Below, one piece after another: positions 44,865 through 54,019 of a stretch of 64,000 nucleotides of DNA (positions are counted from its first letter, which is position 1; each line of letters opens with the position of its first letter). Under the pieces are notes generated by a model that was given only the letters and a program-made list of their open reading frames with translations, was not told the origin of the DNA and ran no database searches. Origin of the DNA: Lachnospira eligens (lineage in GTDB: Bacteria > Bacillota > Clostridia > Lachnospirales > Lachnospiraceae); assembly GCF_009680455.1 (NCBI RefSeq), contig NZ_WKRD01000006.1, forward strand, positions 124,001 to 188,000, read 5' to 3'. Position numbers and translations under genes: made by a program.

Positions 44865-46694
44865 TTACTTTTTGTTTGCTCTGTAACGAGCTGTGTGATC
44901 AAGAATCTTCTTACGGATTCTAAGACTCTTTGGTGTTACTTCAAGTAATTCGTCTGTGTCAATATAATCCAGTGCCTGCTCCAAGCTAAGAATTTTAGGT
45001 GGAACAAGACGGAGAGCCTCATCAGCACTTGAAGAACGAGTGTTGGTAAGATGCTTTGTCTTGCATACATTAACCTCAATATCCTCAGTACGAGGATTTT
45101 CGCCAACGATCATTCCGGCATATACCTTCTCACCAGGTCCGATGAAGAGAGTACCTCTTTCCTGCGCATTGAAAAGACCATAAGTGATAGCATCACCGCT
45201 TTCGTAAGCAATAAGAGAACCATTCTTTCTGTAAGAAATGTCTCCTTTGTATTCTTCATATCCTTCAAAAGAAGAATTGATAATACCGTTACCCTTAGTA
45301 TCAGTAAGGAATTCACCTCTGTATCCGATAAGACCTCTTGAAGGAATAGAGAACTGAAGTCTTGTGTATCCACCGTTAATTGGTGACATACCAAGGAGTT
45401 CGCCCTTTCTCTGGCTTAACTTCTGGATAACAGATCCTGTGCAGTCATCTGGAACATCGATATAAGCAAGTTCCATAGGCTCAAGCTTCTTACCTCTCTC
45501 ATCTGTGTGGTAGAGTACCTCGGCTTTACTTACTGCAAATTCATAACCTTCTCTTCTCATATTCTCAATAAGAACTGAAAGATGAAGCTCACCACGTCCT
45601 GAAACCTTAAATGAGTTCTCAACACCAGGTGTTTCCTCAACTCTTAAACTAACATCTGTATTAAGTTCCTTGAAAAGTCTGTCTCTTAAATGTCTTGAAG
45701 TAACGAATTTACCTTCTTTACCTGCAAGAGGACTGTCATTAACCATGAAGTCCATAGAAAGAGTAGGTTCTGAAATCTTCTGGAAAGGAATGGCAACAGG
45801 GTTGTTAAGTGAACAGATTGTATCACCGATATGAATATCAGCAATACCTGATACAGCAACAATTTCACCGATTCCTGCTTCGTTAACTTCTACCTTATTA
45901 AGTCCGTTAAATGTATAAAGCTTAGTAATTCTTACACGCTTCTTAACGCTTGGATCATGGTGGTTAACAATCATAACCTCCTGATTAACCTTAAGGCTTC
46001 CATTATCAATCTTACCTACGCCAATTCTACCAACGAATTCGTTGTAGTCAATAGTAGAGATAAGCATCTGTGTATCTGCATCAGGGTCACCCTCTGGTGC
46101 AGGAATGTTATTGACGATACAGTCAAAGAGTGGCTGCATGTCTTTCTTTTCATCATTAAGGTCAGCCATAGCATAGCCTGACTTAGCTGAAGCAAAGATG
46201 AATGGACAGTCAAGCTGATCTTCATTAGCATCAAGGTCAATGAAAAGCTCTAAGATCTCGTCAATAACTTCCTCAGGTCTTGCTTCTGGACGGTCTATCT
46301 TGTTAATACATACTATAACAGAAAGATTCATGTCAAGAGCTTTCTGTAAAACAAACTTTGTCTGAGGCATAACACCTTCGAATGCGTCAACAACAAGAAT
46401 AACGCCGTTAACCATCTTAAGTACTCGCTCAACCTCGCCACCGAAATCAGCATGGCCAGGAGTATCAATAATGTTAATCTTAGTATCCTTATATGTGATA
46501 GCTGTATTCTTAGAAAGAATAGTGATTCCTCTTTCTCTTTCGATATCATTGGAATCCATAACTCGTTCAGCGACTTCCTGATTGGCTCTGAAAGTTCCGC
46601 TCTGCTTTAACAGCTCATCAACAAGGGTTGTCTTACCATGATCAACGTGGGCAATAATTGCAATATTACGAATATCTTCACGCTTTGTTTTCAT
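44865..46694 (-). CDS. typA: Ribosome-associated GTPase TypA/BipA
   Basis: 609 residues on the minus strand, ATG with AAGGA upstream. GTPase motifs G1 [10 protein letters not shown]3 [10 protein letters not shown] and G4 NKIDR are present, followed by EF-G-like domains 2, 3 and 5 and the TypA-specific C-terminal domain ([29 protein letters not shown] type). TypA binds the 70S ribosome and helps 50S assembly and growth under stress. Full length for the family. Upstream promoter at 46752-46779. Confidence 0.97.
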   Translation of the reverse strand: MKTKREDIRNIAIIAHVDHGKTTLVDELLKQSGTFRANQEVAERVMDSNDIERERGITILSKNTAITYKDTKINIIDTPGHADFGGEVERVLKMVNGVILVVDAFEGVMPQTKFVLQKALDMNLSVIVCINKIDRPEARPEEVIDEILELFIDLDANEDQLDCPFIFASAKSGYAMADLNDEKKDMQPLFDCIVNNIPAPEGDPDADTQMLISTIDYNEFVGRIGVGKIDNGSLKVNQEVMIVNHHDPSVKKRVRITKLYTFNGLNKVEVNEAGIGEIVAVSGIADIHIGDTICSLNNPVAIPFQKISEPTLSMDFMVNDSPLAGKEGKFVTSRHLRDRLFKELNTDVSLRVEETPGVENSFKVSGRGELHLSVLIENMRREGYEFAVSKAEVLYHTDERGKKLEPMELAYIDVPDDCTGSVIQKLSQRKGELLGMSPINGGYTRLQFSIPSRGLIGYRGEFLTDTKGNGIINSSFEGYEEYKGDISYRKNGSLIAYESGDAITYGLFNAQERGTLFIGPGEKVYAGMIVGENPRTEDIEVNVCKTKHLTNTRSSSADEALRLVPPKILSLEQALDYIDTDELLEVTPKSLRIRKKILDHTARYRANKK

Positions 46695-46751
46695 TAATAA
46701 TGTCCTTCCTGAATTAAACTTAAAATATCTTCTATGATTAGCAACTTTTAT

Positions 46752-46779
46752 ATTCTATCACAATATTCTTAAAAAACAA
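46752..46779 (-). promoter_or_regulatory. Promoter for typA
   Basis: Read on the minus strand: TTGTTT (46779-46774), 16 bases, TAGAAT (46757-46752), with a TG two bases ahead of the -10 (extended -10 type). Confidence 0.6.
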
Positions 46780-46843
46780 TACTAAATATATAAAAATTTT
46801 TTCATTTTTTGAACACAGATTATTCAAAAAGTTTTTGTAATAT

Positions 46844-46872
46844 TTGCGAAAACGACAACATATACATATTAG
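46844..46872 (+). promoter_or_regulatory. Possible promoter for the SSB-like gene
   Basis: TTGCGA (46844-46849), 17 bases, TATTAG (46867-46872). Moderate match to sigma-A elements, 64 bases before the start codon. Confidence 0.45.
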
Positions 46873-46935
46873 AGAAAACAAAGCACATGCCACAACACAT
46901 TAATAATAAGGTGGCAAAGAAGGGAGAAATACAGA

Positions 46936-47580
46936 ATGCTTGATAAAGTAATTGAAAACAACAGAGTGTGTATCATAGGAGAGATTGTCTCAGAGTTCAC
47001 TTTCAGCCATGAGGTCTTTGGAGAGGGCTTCTATATTGCTAACGTATCAGTGAACAGATTAAGTGATATGGTGGATGTCATACCACTTATGATATCTGAG
47101 AGGCTTATTGATGTTACTAAGGATTATAGAGGAATGAAGATTGAGGTTGCAGGACAGTTCCGTTCATATAACAGACATGAAGGAACTAAGAATAAGCTTG
47201 TTCTCTCAATATTTGTAAGAGAATTAAGATTCTTAGAAGATGACGAGATGCCTGAAGAGCAGTCTAAGTCCAACCAGATATTCCTTGATGGATATGTATG
47301 CAAGCCTCCTATTTATAGAAAAACTCCATTAGGAAGAGAAATTGCAGATATATTAGTGGCTGTAAACAGACCATACGGTAAGTCGGATTACATACCATGT
47401 ATAGCATGGGGAAGAAATGCAAGATTTGCAGGAGGTCTTGAAGTGGGTGCACATCTTCAGGTCAGCGGACGTGTACAGAGCAGAGAGTACACTAAGAAAA
47501 TAGGAGAAGAAGAGGTTGAGAGAAGAGTTGCTTATGAGGTATCAGTAAGTAAGATTGACCTTGTTGAAGATGAGGAATAA
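46936..47580 (+). CDS. Single-stranded DNA-binding-like protein with two OB folds
   Basis: 214 residues, ATG 46936 behind AGGGAG. Two OB-type halves are visible. The first is about 8-95 (NNRVCIIGEIVSEFTFSHEVFGEGFYIANVSVNRLSDMVDVIPLMIS). The second is about 110-205 (NQIFLDGYVCKPPIYRKTPLGREIADILVAVNRPYGKSDYIPCIAWGRNARFAGGLEVGAHLQVSGRVQSREY), which has the SSB signature IPCIAWG and VSGRVQSREY. A conventional SSB has one OB fold and an acidic DDIPF tail; here the tail is short and acidic (DLVEDEE) without that peptide. It could be an accessory SSB or primosomal-type protein. It stands alone before the lysine riboswitch. Confidence 0.8.
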   Translation: MLDKVIENNRVCIIGEIVSEFTFSHEVFGEGFYIANVSVNRLSDMVDVIPLMISERLIDVTKDYRGMKIEVAGQFRSYNRHEGTKNKLVLSIFVRELRFLEDDEMPEEQSKSNQIFLDGYVCKPPIYRKTPLGREIADILVAVNRPYGKSDYIPCIAWGRNARFAGGLEVGAHLQVSGRVQSREYTKKIGEEEVERRVAYEVSVSKIDLVEDEE

Positions 47581-47619
47581 TTAAGACAACATTTATGTTC
47601 TTTAGTTTAAGGATATATA

Positions 47620-47648
47620 TTGACATAACATTATCAGAGTGATATAGT
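47620..47648 (+). promoter_or_regulatory. Sigma-A promoter for the dapA-dapB riboswitch unit
   Basis: TTGACA (47620-47625), 17 bases, TATAGT (47643-47648). Strong match; the RNA would start about 25 bases before the aptamer. Confidence 0.85.
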
Positions 47649-47678
47649 CACATTAACTGTAAGGGTTTCCCCTGCAGC

Positions 47679-47841
47679 AGGTAGAGGTCGCACGATTCAA
47701 GAGTAATTATCCTGATGTCCCGGAAGACATATGAAGGATAGTAAAAGGGGAAAGTGCCGAAGAGGATTGTTTCCGGAGCAGTCTTACTGGGCGTAGGATT
47801 AATAGTTTTACGACTGTCATCGAATAGATGGAGAGCTACTT
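47679..47841 (+). promoter_or_regulatory. Lysine riboswitch (L box)
   Basis: The aptamer shows the conserved L-box blocks in order: AGAGGTCGCACG near the 5' side, GAAAGTGCCGAAG (about 47750-47763), ACTGTCATCG (about 47813-47822), and the closing GGAGAGCTACT. The P1 stem pairs AGGTAG (47679-47684) with CTACTT (47836-47841). It lies directly upstream of dapA-dapB, the diaminopimelate/lysine branch, which is the expected target. High lysine should reduce expression. Confidence 0.93.
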
Positions 47842-47866
47842 AAAGGACTATTACTATGATTTCTTT

Positions 47867-47898
47867 AAGAGCCAGTCTGTTTGAGCAGATTGGCTCTT
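47867..47898 (+). terminator. Expression-platform hairpin of the lysine riboswitch
   Basis: A 13 bp stem (47867-47879 with 47886-47898, one G-T pair) follows the aptamer. The tail (CTATGTTGTT) is T-rich but not a clean T run. A second hairpin at 47911-47927 (GCTAC/GTAGC) repeats the aptamer sequence GAGCTACT and could compete in switching. Confidence 0.6.
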
Positions 47899-47990
47899 CT
47901 ATGTTGTTGAGCTACTCACATGGGTAGCGATGAGAATAGACAGGAATCATGTACATAATAATAGCTGTTAACAGCGGAAAGAAGGATGGT

Positions 47991-48875
47991 ATGTCAGTAT
48001 TTACCGGAGCCGGTGTAGCGATTATTACACCAATGAAAGCTAATGGAGAAGTTAATTACGATAAGCTTGGAGAATTCCTTGATTACCAGATTAATAACTC
48101 AACAGATGCAATTATTATCTGTGGAACAACAGGAGAGGCATCAACACTTACACATGAGGAGCATGTAGAAACAATCAGATTTGCTGCTGATTATGTGAAG
48201 AAAAGAGTTCCTGTTATTGCAGGAACAGGTTCTAACTGCACAGAAACAGCTGTATGGCTTTCACAGGAAGCACAGAAGGCAGGAGTTGATGGATGTCTCG
48301 TAGTTACACCATATTATAATAAAGCAACACAGAAGGGTCTTATCCAGCACTATACAGCAGTTGCGAAGTCAGTAGACCTTCCTATTATCATGTATAATGT
48401 TCCAGGAAGAACAGGCTGCAATATCCAGCCAGAGACAGCAGCCAAGCTTGCTAAGGATGTTGACAATATCGTTGCTATTAAAGCTGCAACAGGTAATCTT
48501 GCACAGGAGAGCAAGACAATGGCATTAGCTGAGGGAAGACTTGATATGTACTCAGGTGAAGACGGACTTATTGTTCCTCTTATGTCAATTGGAGCAAAGG
48601 GTGTAATTTCAGTATTATCTAATGTTGCTCCTAAGCAGACACATGATATCTGCGCTACATTTGCAGCTGGAGATGTTGCTAAGGCTGCACAGTTACAGTT
48701 TAAGGCATTAGAGCTTGTAGATGCATTATTCTGTGAGGTTAATCCAATTCCTGTTAAGCATGCACTTAACCTTATGGGATGGGATATGGGACCTCTCAGA
48801 AGCCCATTATGTGAGATGGAAGAGGCTAACCTTGAGAGATTAAAGAAAGCAATGGTTAACTACGGAATACTTTAA
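47991..48875 (+). CDS. dapA: 4-hydroxy-tetrahydrodipicolinate synthase
   Basis: 294 residues from ATG 47991 (GAAGGATGG upstream); the in-frame ATG at 47949 would add 14 residues not found in the family. Class I aldolase barrel with CGTTGEAST (Thr pair), Tyr in IMYNVPGRTG and Schiff-base Lys in IVAIKAATGN. It condenses pyruvate and aspartate semialdehyde in the first step towards diaminopimelate and lysine, and also supplies the precursor of spore dipicolinic acid. Controlled by the lysine riboswitch; dapB follows. Confidence 0.97.
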   Translation: MSVFTGAGVAIITPMKANGEVNYDKLGEFLDYQINNSTDAIIICGTTGEASTLTHEEHVETIRFAADYVKKRVPVIAGTGSNCTETAVWLSQEAQKAGVDGCLVVTPYYNKATQKGLIQHYTAVAKSVDLPIIMYNVPGRTGCNIQPETAAKLAKDVDNIVAIKAATGNLAQESKTMALAEGRLDMYSGEDGLIVPLMSIGAKGVISVLSNVAPKQTHDICATFAAGDVAKAAQLQFKALELVDALFCEVNPIPVKHALNLMGWDMGPLRSPLCEMEEANLERLKKAMVNYGIL

Positions 48876-48892
48876 TTGACAGGAGAATGAAC

Positions 48893-49657
48893 ATGACAAG
48901 AATAATTATGCATGGCTGTAACGGCCATATGGGACAGGTCATTACGGGAATAGTTGCTAACGATGCTAATGCACAGATAGTAGCAGGAATTGACCTTCGT
49001 GATGACGGACATAACTTATATCCGGTATTTGCTTCATTAGAAGAATGTAATGTTGAAGCAGATGTTATTATTGATTTCGCATCAGCTAAGGCAGAGGATA
49101 CACTTGTTGACTATATTAAGAAAACTAAGATTCCTGCTGTAATATGTACAACAGGATTAAGCGATGAGCAGATTGCATCAATCAATGAAGCATCAAAGAG
49201 TGTTGCAATATTACGTTCAGCTAATATGTCACTTGGAATCAATACATTATTCAAGCTTTTACAGGATGCTGCCAAAGTGTTTGCGTCAGCAGGCTTTGAT
49301 ATTGAGATAGTTGAAAAGCACCACAACCAGAAGCTTGATGCGCCAAGTGGAACAGCTCTTGCACTTGCAGATTCAATGAAGGAAGTGCTTGAGGATGATT
49401 ATTTCTACAGATATGACAGAAGCCAGTTAAGACAGAAGCGTGATCCTAAGGAAATCGGAATCAGTGCTGTAAGAGGCGGAACTATCGTTGGAGAGCACGA
49501 AGTAATCTTCGCTGGAGAAGACGAGGTTATAGAGTTCAAGCATACCGCACATTCTAAGGCTGTATTTGCAAAGGGGGCAGTTGAGGCTGCCAAGTTCCTT
49601 GCAGGAAAGCCGGCTGGAATGTACGATATGAGAGATGTTATTGCAGCCAAGAACTAG
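48893..49657 (+). CDS. dapB: 4-hydroxy-tetrahydrodipicolinate reductase
   Basis: 254 residues from ATG 48893, six bases after AGGAGA; the ATG at 48887 is too close to that site. The NAD(P)-binding loop is HGCNGHMGQ, with the CTTGLSD stretch and the family signature EKHHNQKLDAPSGTALALAD. It reduces the DapA product. Second gene of the riboswitch-controlled unit, 17 bases after dapA. Its 3' end overlaps the convergent GNAT gene by four bases, with no terminator between. Confidence 0.97.
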   Translation: MTRIIMHGCNGHMGQVITGIVANDANAQIVAGIDLRDDGHNLYPVFASLEECNVEADVIIDFASAKAEDTLVDYIKKTKIPAVICTTGLSDEQIASINEASKSVAILRSANMSLGINTLFKLLQDAAKVFASAGFDIEIVEKHHNQKLDAPSGTALALADSMKEVLEDDYFYRYDRSQLRQKRDPKEIGISAVRGGTIVGEHEVIFAGEDEVIEFKHTAHSKAVFAKGAVEAAKFLAGKPAGMYDMRDVIAAKN

Positions 49658-50418
49658 TTTTCAGGGCAGTTAATATAATGATATTCAATGCGGCTTGCTT
49701 CGGTGAAGCCGCATTTTTTATATAATGCCACAGCTGCCTTGTTCCTGCTTGTTACATTAAGTACGAGTGGAAGTGAAGCAATGTTAAAGTAGTCTTTAAG
49801 AAAATGCTTCATAAGGCATGTACCAATGCCTTTCCCACGAAGCTTCTCATCAACGAATACGCCGTATACATTTACAAATGTGTTCTGTGTATCAAGATAA
49901 AGAAGAGCCACAGGTTCTTCATATTCCGGCAGATACATAAGATAATCATCACCCTCAAGATAATATTCGGCATTGTCAGGCTCTGCAGCCTGTATTGATT
50001 CTAAGTTAAAATGTGCTTTATCAAGCTGGTACAGATATTCGTAGAAACATATATCACCACATAAAGAGCTGTTAAGCAGTTCTCCACTTATAGGCGCAAT
50101 AAGCTCTAAATTGCCAGCAGAGCTGCTTTTAAGCTTTCTGTAACAGATGGATAGCATATTACGAAAATGTCCTCTATGGCGAAAATCAGGTGCTACAAGA
50201 CCTGAAACTTCAACATATCCGCATTCATCATTGATAAGCAGTCCAACAAAGCCATACATTACAGGTGAATCTGTGCTGTCATCAACAAGCGCACACTGGA
50301 TAAAGCTGTCGTTATGGGAATCGCAGTAATAAGGCTCGTAGCCGTCACATTTGTTAATAAGTTCTTCAAGAGCATTCATTAAAATGTTGTCCAGATAGTC
50401 AATCTCAATATATTTCAT
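49654..50418 (-). CDS. Tandem-GNAT acetyltransferase
   Basis: 254 residues on the minus strand. The C-terminal half is a clear GNAT domain with acetyl-CoA loop RGKGIGTCLMKHFL and VTSRNKAAVALYKKCGFTEA. The N-terminal half (about 50-110; VEVSGLVAPDFRHRGHFRNMLSICYRKL) also looks like a GNAT motif A, so two domains are likely, the first perhaps degenerate. It transfers an acetyl group from acetyl-CoA to an unknown acceptor. Single gene, convergent with dapB. Confidence 0.85.
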   Translation of the reverse strand: MKYIEIDYLDNILMNALEELINKCDGYEPYYCDSHNDSFIQCALVDDSTDSPVMYGFVGLLINDECGYVEVSGLVAPDFRHRGHFRNMLSICYRKLKSSSAGNLELIAPISGELLNSSLCGDICFYEYLYQLDKAHFNLESIQAAEPDNAEYYLEGDDYLMYLPEYEEPVALLYLDTQNTFVNVYGVFVDEKLRGKGIGTCLMKHFLKDYFNIASLPLVLNVTSRNKAAVALYKKCGFTEASRIEYHYINCPEN

Positions 50419-50473
50419 AGTTGTTCTCCAATAAAAGTTTATAAAAATATTACTTTGAAATAAGAAACATTTG

Positions 50474-50502
50474 TTTACAAAAGTGTCAAAATGCCTTACT
50501 AT
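50474..50502 (+). promoter_or_regulatory. Promoter for the DegV-family gene
   Basis: TTTACA (50474-50479), 17 bases, TACTAT (50497-50502); leader of about 60 bases to the ATG at 50571. Confidence 0.6.
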
Positions 50503-50570
50503 ATAAAAGTATATACATCAGTATAACAAAATAATTGATTTACCAGCAATAGGTTATTGGGAGGATTTAC

Positions 50571-51446
50571 ATGGGTAAAGTTGCCATACTTACAGACAGT
50601 AACAGTGGAATTACACAGGCTCAGTCTAAGGAGCTTGGAGTTAAAGTTATACCAATGCCGTTCTTTATAGATGGAGAACAGTATTTTGAAGATATTAATC
50701 TTACACAGGAAGAGTTTTACGAGAAGTTAAAGCAGGATGCTGATATATCTACTTCACAGCCTTCTATTGGTGAGATGCAGGACGCATTTGATGAGCTTCT
50801 TAAGGAATATGATGAACTTGTATATATTCCTATGTCAAGCGGGCTCAGCGGAACATGCCAGACAGCTACTATGGTTGCTGATGATTATGATGGAAAGGTT
50901 CAGGTTGTCAATAACCAGAGAATTTCTGTAACCATGAGACAGTCTGTTCTTGATGCGAAGGAGCTTGCACAGAGGGGTAAGTCTGCGGCAGAGATTAAGG
51001 AGATTCTTGAGAAGCATAAGATGGAATCAAGCATATATATTACACTTGATACTCTTAAGTACTTAAAGAAGGGCGGAAGAATAACTCCTGCGGCAGCTGC
51101 TATTGGAACTATGTTAAAGCTTAATCCTGTGCTTCAGATTCAGGGTGAGAAGTTAGATGCATTTGCCAAGGCAAGAGGTAAGGCTTCAGCGAAGAAGATT
51201 ATGCTTAAGGCAATGCAGGATGATTTAGATACAAGATTTGCAGAGTTTGCAAAGGATGGAAAGATGCATATGGAGGTTGCTTATTCAGGTAATCCTGAGG
51301 AGGCAGAGGAATGGGCTGCGTTAGTTAAAGAGACTTTCCCACAGTTTGATTTCCACATGGATCCGCTTTCACTTTCAGTTGCCTGCCACATAGGACATGG
51401 CGCACTTGCGATAGCGACATCTGCTTATCTGCCAGAACTTGATTAA
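50571..51446 (+). CDS. DegV-family fatty-acid-binding protein
   Basis: 291 residues, ATG 50571 behind GGGAGG. Typical DegV motifs are VAILTDSNSGITQAQSKELGVKVIPMPFFIDGEQYFE, DISTSQPSIGEMQDAF, PMSSGLSGTCQTA and CHIGHGALAIA. In Gram-positives, DegV/FakB proteins bind a fatty acid that is phosphorylated by FakA for entry into phospholipid synthesis. No fakA adjoins. Cytoplasmic; monocistronic with its own promoter and a terminator. Confidence 0.95.
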   Translation: MGKVAILTDSNSGITQAQSKELGVKVIPMPFFIDGEQYFEDINLTQEEFYEKLKQDADISTSQPSIGEMQDAFDELLKEYDELVYIPMSSGLSGTCQTATMVADDYDGKVQVVNNQRISVTMRQSVLDAKELAQRGKSAAEIKEILEKHKMESSIYITLDTLKYLKKGGRITPAAAAIGTMLKLNPVLQIQGEKLDAFAKARGKASAKKIMLKAMQDDLDTRFAEFAKDGKMHMEVAYSGNPEEAEEWAALVKETFPQFDFHMDPLSLSVACHIGHGALAIATSAYLPELD

Positions 51447-51456
51447 TACGAATGAT

Positions 51457-51495
51457 AAGCCTGTGACAGCGCATGAGTTGTTGCAGGCTTTTGTT
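51457..51495 (+). terminator. Terminator after the DegV-family gene
   Basis: A 12 bp stem with G-T pairs (51457-51468 with 51479-51490) and a T-rich tail. Confidence 0.65.
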
Positions 51496-51541
51496 TATAA
51501 ATGCGGATATTACCGCAGGTTAATATGAATGGAGGATTGTT

Positions 51542-53314
51542 ATGCCAGCAAGAAGTGAGATTGATGATAAGTTTAAATGGGCTGTGAGTGATTTATACAG
51601 CTCTGATGAAGCATGGGAAAAGGATTATAACAGTATACTTGAACTGACTGACCAGCCAAGTGAGCTTAAAGGCAGGATGGGCGAGTCTGCCGGCATGCTT
51701 TACAAGGCACTTAAGGAGTATGAACAGGTAGAATACATTACTGAAAGAGTGTATGTGTATGCATTTATGAAATATTATGAGGATACAGGCAATTCAAAGT
51801 ATCAGGAAATATCTGGGAAAGCCCAGATGGCTGCGATGAAGGTGTCAGAGAAGTATGCATTTTTAGAGCCTGAGCTTATATCAATAGATGCGGATGTGCT
51901 TGATAAATATATCAGCGAGGATGAAAGACTTGGAATGTATAAACATTTTATAGATGACTGCCTCGCAGGGAAAGAGCATACGCTTTCTGAGAAGGAGGAA
52001 GCACTGCTTGCAAAGGCATCACAGATGTCAACTGTGCCTGATGAGGTGTTCTCTAAGTTTAACAATGCTGATGTTAAGTTTGGCAAGGTGAAAAGAGAGA
52101 ACGGACAGGAAGATGAGCTGACTAACGGCAATTTTGCCACATTTATGGAAAGTCATGACAGAACAGTAAGAAAGGCGGCATTTGAGGCGTTGTATAAGCA
52201 GTATGGGGCATATATCAACACGATTGCGGCAGCGTTTTATGGCAATGTCAAGCAGGCAATGTTCTATGCAGACGCAAGGGGCTACAAGTCAACACTGAAC
52301 ATGTATCTTGACGGCTCATTTATTCCAGAAAATGTATATAAGAATCTTATAAAGACTGTTAATGATAATCTTGACAAAATGTACCGCTATGTTGATATAA
52401 GAAAGAAGGCGCTTGGTGTTGACGAGCTGCATTTTTATGATATCTATGCACCGATGGTAGAGGATATTGACTGGAAGATAAGCTATGATGAGGCTAAGGA
52501 CATTGTTGTGAAGGCACTTGCACCAATGGGTGAGGAGTATGTTTCACACATTAAAGAAGGCTTCAATAATGGCTGGGTAGATGTGTATGAGAATACCGGA
52601 AAGCGTTCGGGAGCATTTTCATGGGGCGCTTATGGCACACACCCATATGTATTTCTTAATTACTCAGATACACTCAATGATGTTTTTACGGTTATTCATG
52701 AGATGGGGCATGCAATGCACACTTATTATTCCAATGCGAACCAGCCTTATATTTATGCAGGATATAAGATATTTGTTGCGGAGGTTGCGTCAACCTGTAA
52801 TGAAGCGATTCTTATGCAGTATATGTTAAAGAATACTGATGATGAGAAGAAGAAAAGATATCTGCTCAATCATTTCTTTGAGCAGTTTAAGGGAACTCTT
52901 TACAGACAGACTATGTTTGCAGAGTTTGAGATGGAAGCACATGCAAAGGCTGAACAGGGTGAGGTGTTATCAGCAGAGAGTCTTTGTGCGATGTACAAGA
53001 AGCTGAATGAGAAGTATTTCGGCCCGGATATGGTTATTGATGATGAGATAGCACTTGAGTGGGCAAGGATACCACATTTTTATACACCGTTCTATGTATA
53101 CCAGTATGCAACAGGCTATTCCGCTGCAATTGCAATATCAACCAAGATACTTGCAGGCGATGAGCAGGTTATAGAAGGTTACGGAAAGTTCTTGTCAGGC
53201 GGCTCTTCAATGCACCCTATTGAGCTTCTTAAGCTGTGCGGAATAGATATGACAAGACCGGATGTTGTGCAGGAAGCACTGGATGTGTTTGGGGAATTAC
53301 TAAAACAGTGGTAA
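51542..53314 (+). CDS. pepF: Oligoendopeptidase F (M3B metallopeptidase)
   Basis: 590 residues, ATG 51542 with GGAGG upstream. The zinc motif HEMGHAMHTYYS (HExxH form) lies at about 388-399, with the third ligand Glu about 25 residues later in FVAEVASTCNEAIL. The long helical N-terminal half is typical of PepF. It cleaves medium-size peptides (about 7-17 residues) in the cytoplasm. Single gene between terminators. Confidence 0.96.
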   Translation: MPARSEIDDKFKWAVSDLYSSDEAWEKDYNSILELTDQPSELKGRMGESAGMLYKALKEYEQVEYITERVYVYAFMKYYEDTGNSKYQEISGKAQMAAMKVSEKYAFLEPELISIDADVLDKYISEDERLGMYKHFIDDCLAGKEHTLSEKEEALLAKASQMSTVPDEVFSKFNNADVKFGKVKRENGQEDELTNGNFATFMESHDRTVRKAAFEALYKQYGAYINTIAAAFYGNVKQAMFYADARGYKSTLNMYLDGSFIPENVYKNLIKTVNDNLDKMYRYVDIRKKALGVDELHFYDIYAPMVEDIDWKISYDEAKDIVVKALAPMGEEYVSHIKEGFNNGWVDVYENTGKRSGAFSWGAYGTHPYVFLNYSDTLNDVFTVIHEMGHAMHTYYSNANQPYIYAGYKIFVAEVASTCNEAILMQYMLKNTDDEKKKRYLLNHFFEQFKGTLYRQTMFAEFEMEAHAKAEQGEVLSAESLCAMYKKLNEKYFGPDMVIDDEIALEWARIPHFYTPFYVYQYATGYSAAIAISTKILAGDEQVIEGYGKFLSGGSSMHPIELLKLCGIDMTRPDVVQEALDVFGELLKQW

Positions 53315-53342
53315 TGCTTAATGTGTTGTGAATATAAATATG

Positions 53343-53377
53343 ATTCTGGGAGATAATGCGTCTTCCAGAATTTTTTT
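53343..53377 (+). terminator. Intrinsic terminator after pepF
   Basis: ATTCTGG (53343-53349) pairs with CCAGAAT (53365-53371), with inner GA/TC pairs, followed by seven T. Confidence 0.85.
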
Positions 53378-53387
53378 ATGGGATAAA

Positions 53388-53413
53388 TGTAACCGTTGCC
53401 GGAATAATCCGTC
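53388..53413 (+). promoter_or_regulatory. ECF-sigma-type promoter upstream of the ECF sigma gene
   Basis: TGTAAC (53388-53393), 16 bases, CGTC (53410-53413). This matches the TGAAAC/TGTAAC-N16/17-CGTC/CGAC pattern of Bacillus sigma M/W/X promoters, so the sigma gene is probably autoregulated. Confidence 0.65.
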
Positions 53414-53464
53414 TTTAATTATGAAAGGGTTAACGCTTTTAAAAAACAGGGAGTACAGACAGTA

Positions 53465-54019
53465 ATGGATGATAAACAGATAATCAATTTATTTTTTCAA
53501 AGGGATGAAGATGCAATTAATGCAGTTGATGAAAAATATGGTTCTAAGTTAAATGCACTGGCAGCCAATATGCTGCAATCAAGAGAGGACGGGCTGGAAT
53601 GTGTTAATGACACGTATATGAAGGCATGGAACAGCATACCGCCTGCAAGACCAGAGTATTTATTCGCATTTCTGGCAGCATCTGCAAGAAATATTGCGAT
53701 TGATATGATAAGAAAAAACAATGCGGGAAAGAGACAGGCCAAAGTGGTTGAATTGACAAAAGAACTGGAAGAATGCATAGGTGATGGCGGATTGCATACA
53801 CATCTGGACAAGGAAGATATTGGAGAGATGTTATCGCATTTTCTTGAAACAGTTGATAAAAATAAAAGAATTATATTTCTCAGGCGGTACTGGTACTCGG
53901 ATTCAATTAAAGATATTTCAGAAAGGATGCAGATGAGCGAATCAGCAGTGAAAGTTACTCTTCACAGAACGAGAAAAGAATTAAAAAGATATCTGGAAAG
54001 CGAGGGTTTATATCTATGA
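53465..54019 (+). CDS. ECF-type RNA polymerase sigma factor
   Basis: 184 residues, ATG 53465 with GGGAG upstream. Region 2 (DEDAINAVDEKYGSKLNALAANMLQSREDGLECVNDTYMKAWNSIPP; ARNIAIDMIRKN) and region 4 (IIFLRRYWYSDSIKDISERMQMSESAVKVTLHRTRKELKRYL) are joined by a short linker without region 3, the extracytoplasmic-function layout. It directs a small stress or envelope regulon. Its stop overlaps the next gene (ATGA), a putative anti-sigma factor, and an ECF-type promoter lies just upstream. Confidence 0.94.
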   Translation: MDDKQIINLFFQRDEDAINAVDEKYGSKLNALAANMLQSREDGLECVNDTYMKAWNSIPPARPEYLFAFLAASARNIAIDMIRKNNAGKRQAKVVELTKELEECIGDGGLHTHLDKEDIGEMLSHFLETVDKNKRIIFLRRYWYSDSIKDISERMQMSESAVKVTLHRTRKELKRYLESEGLYL

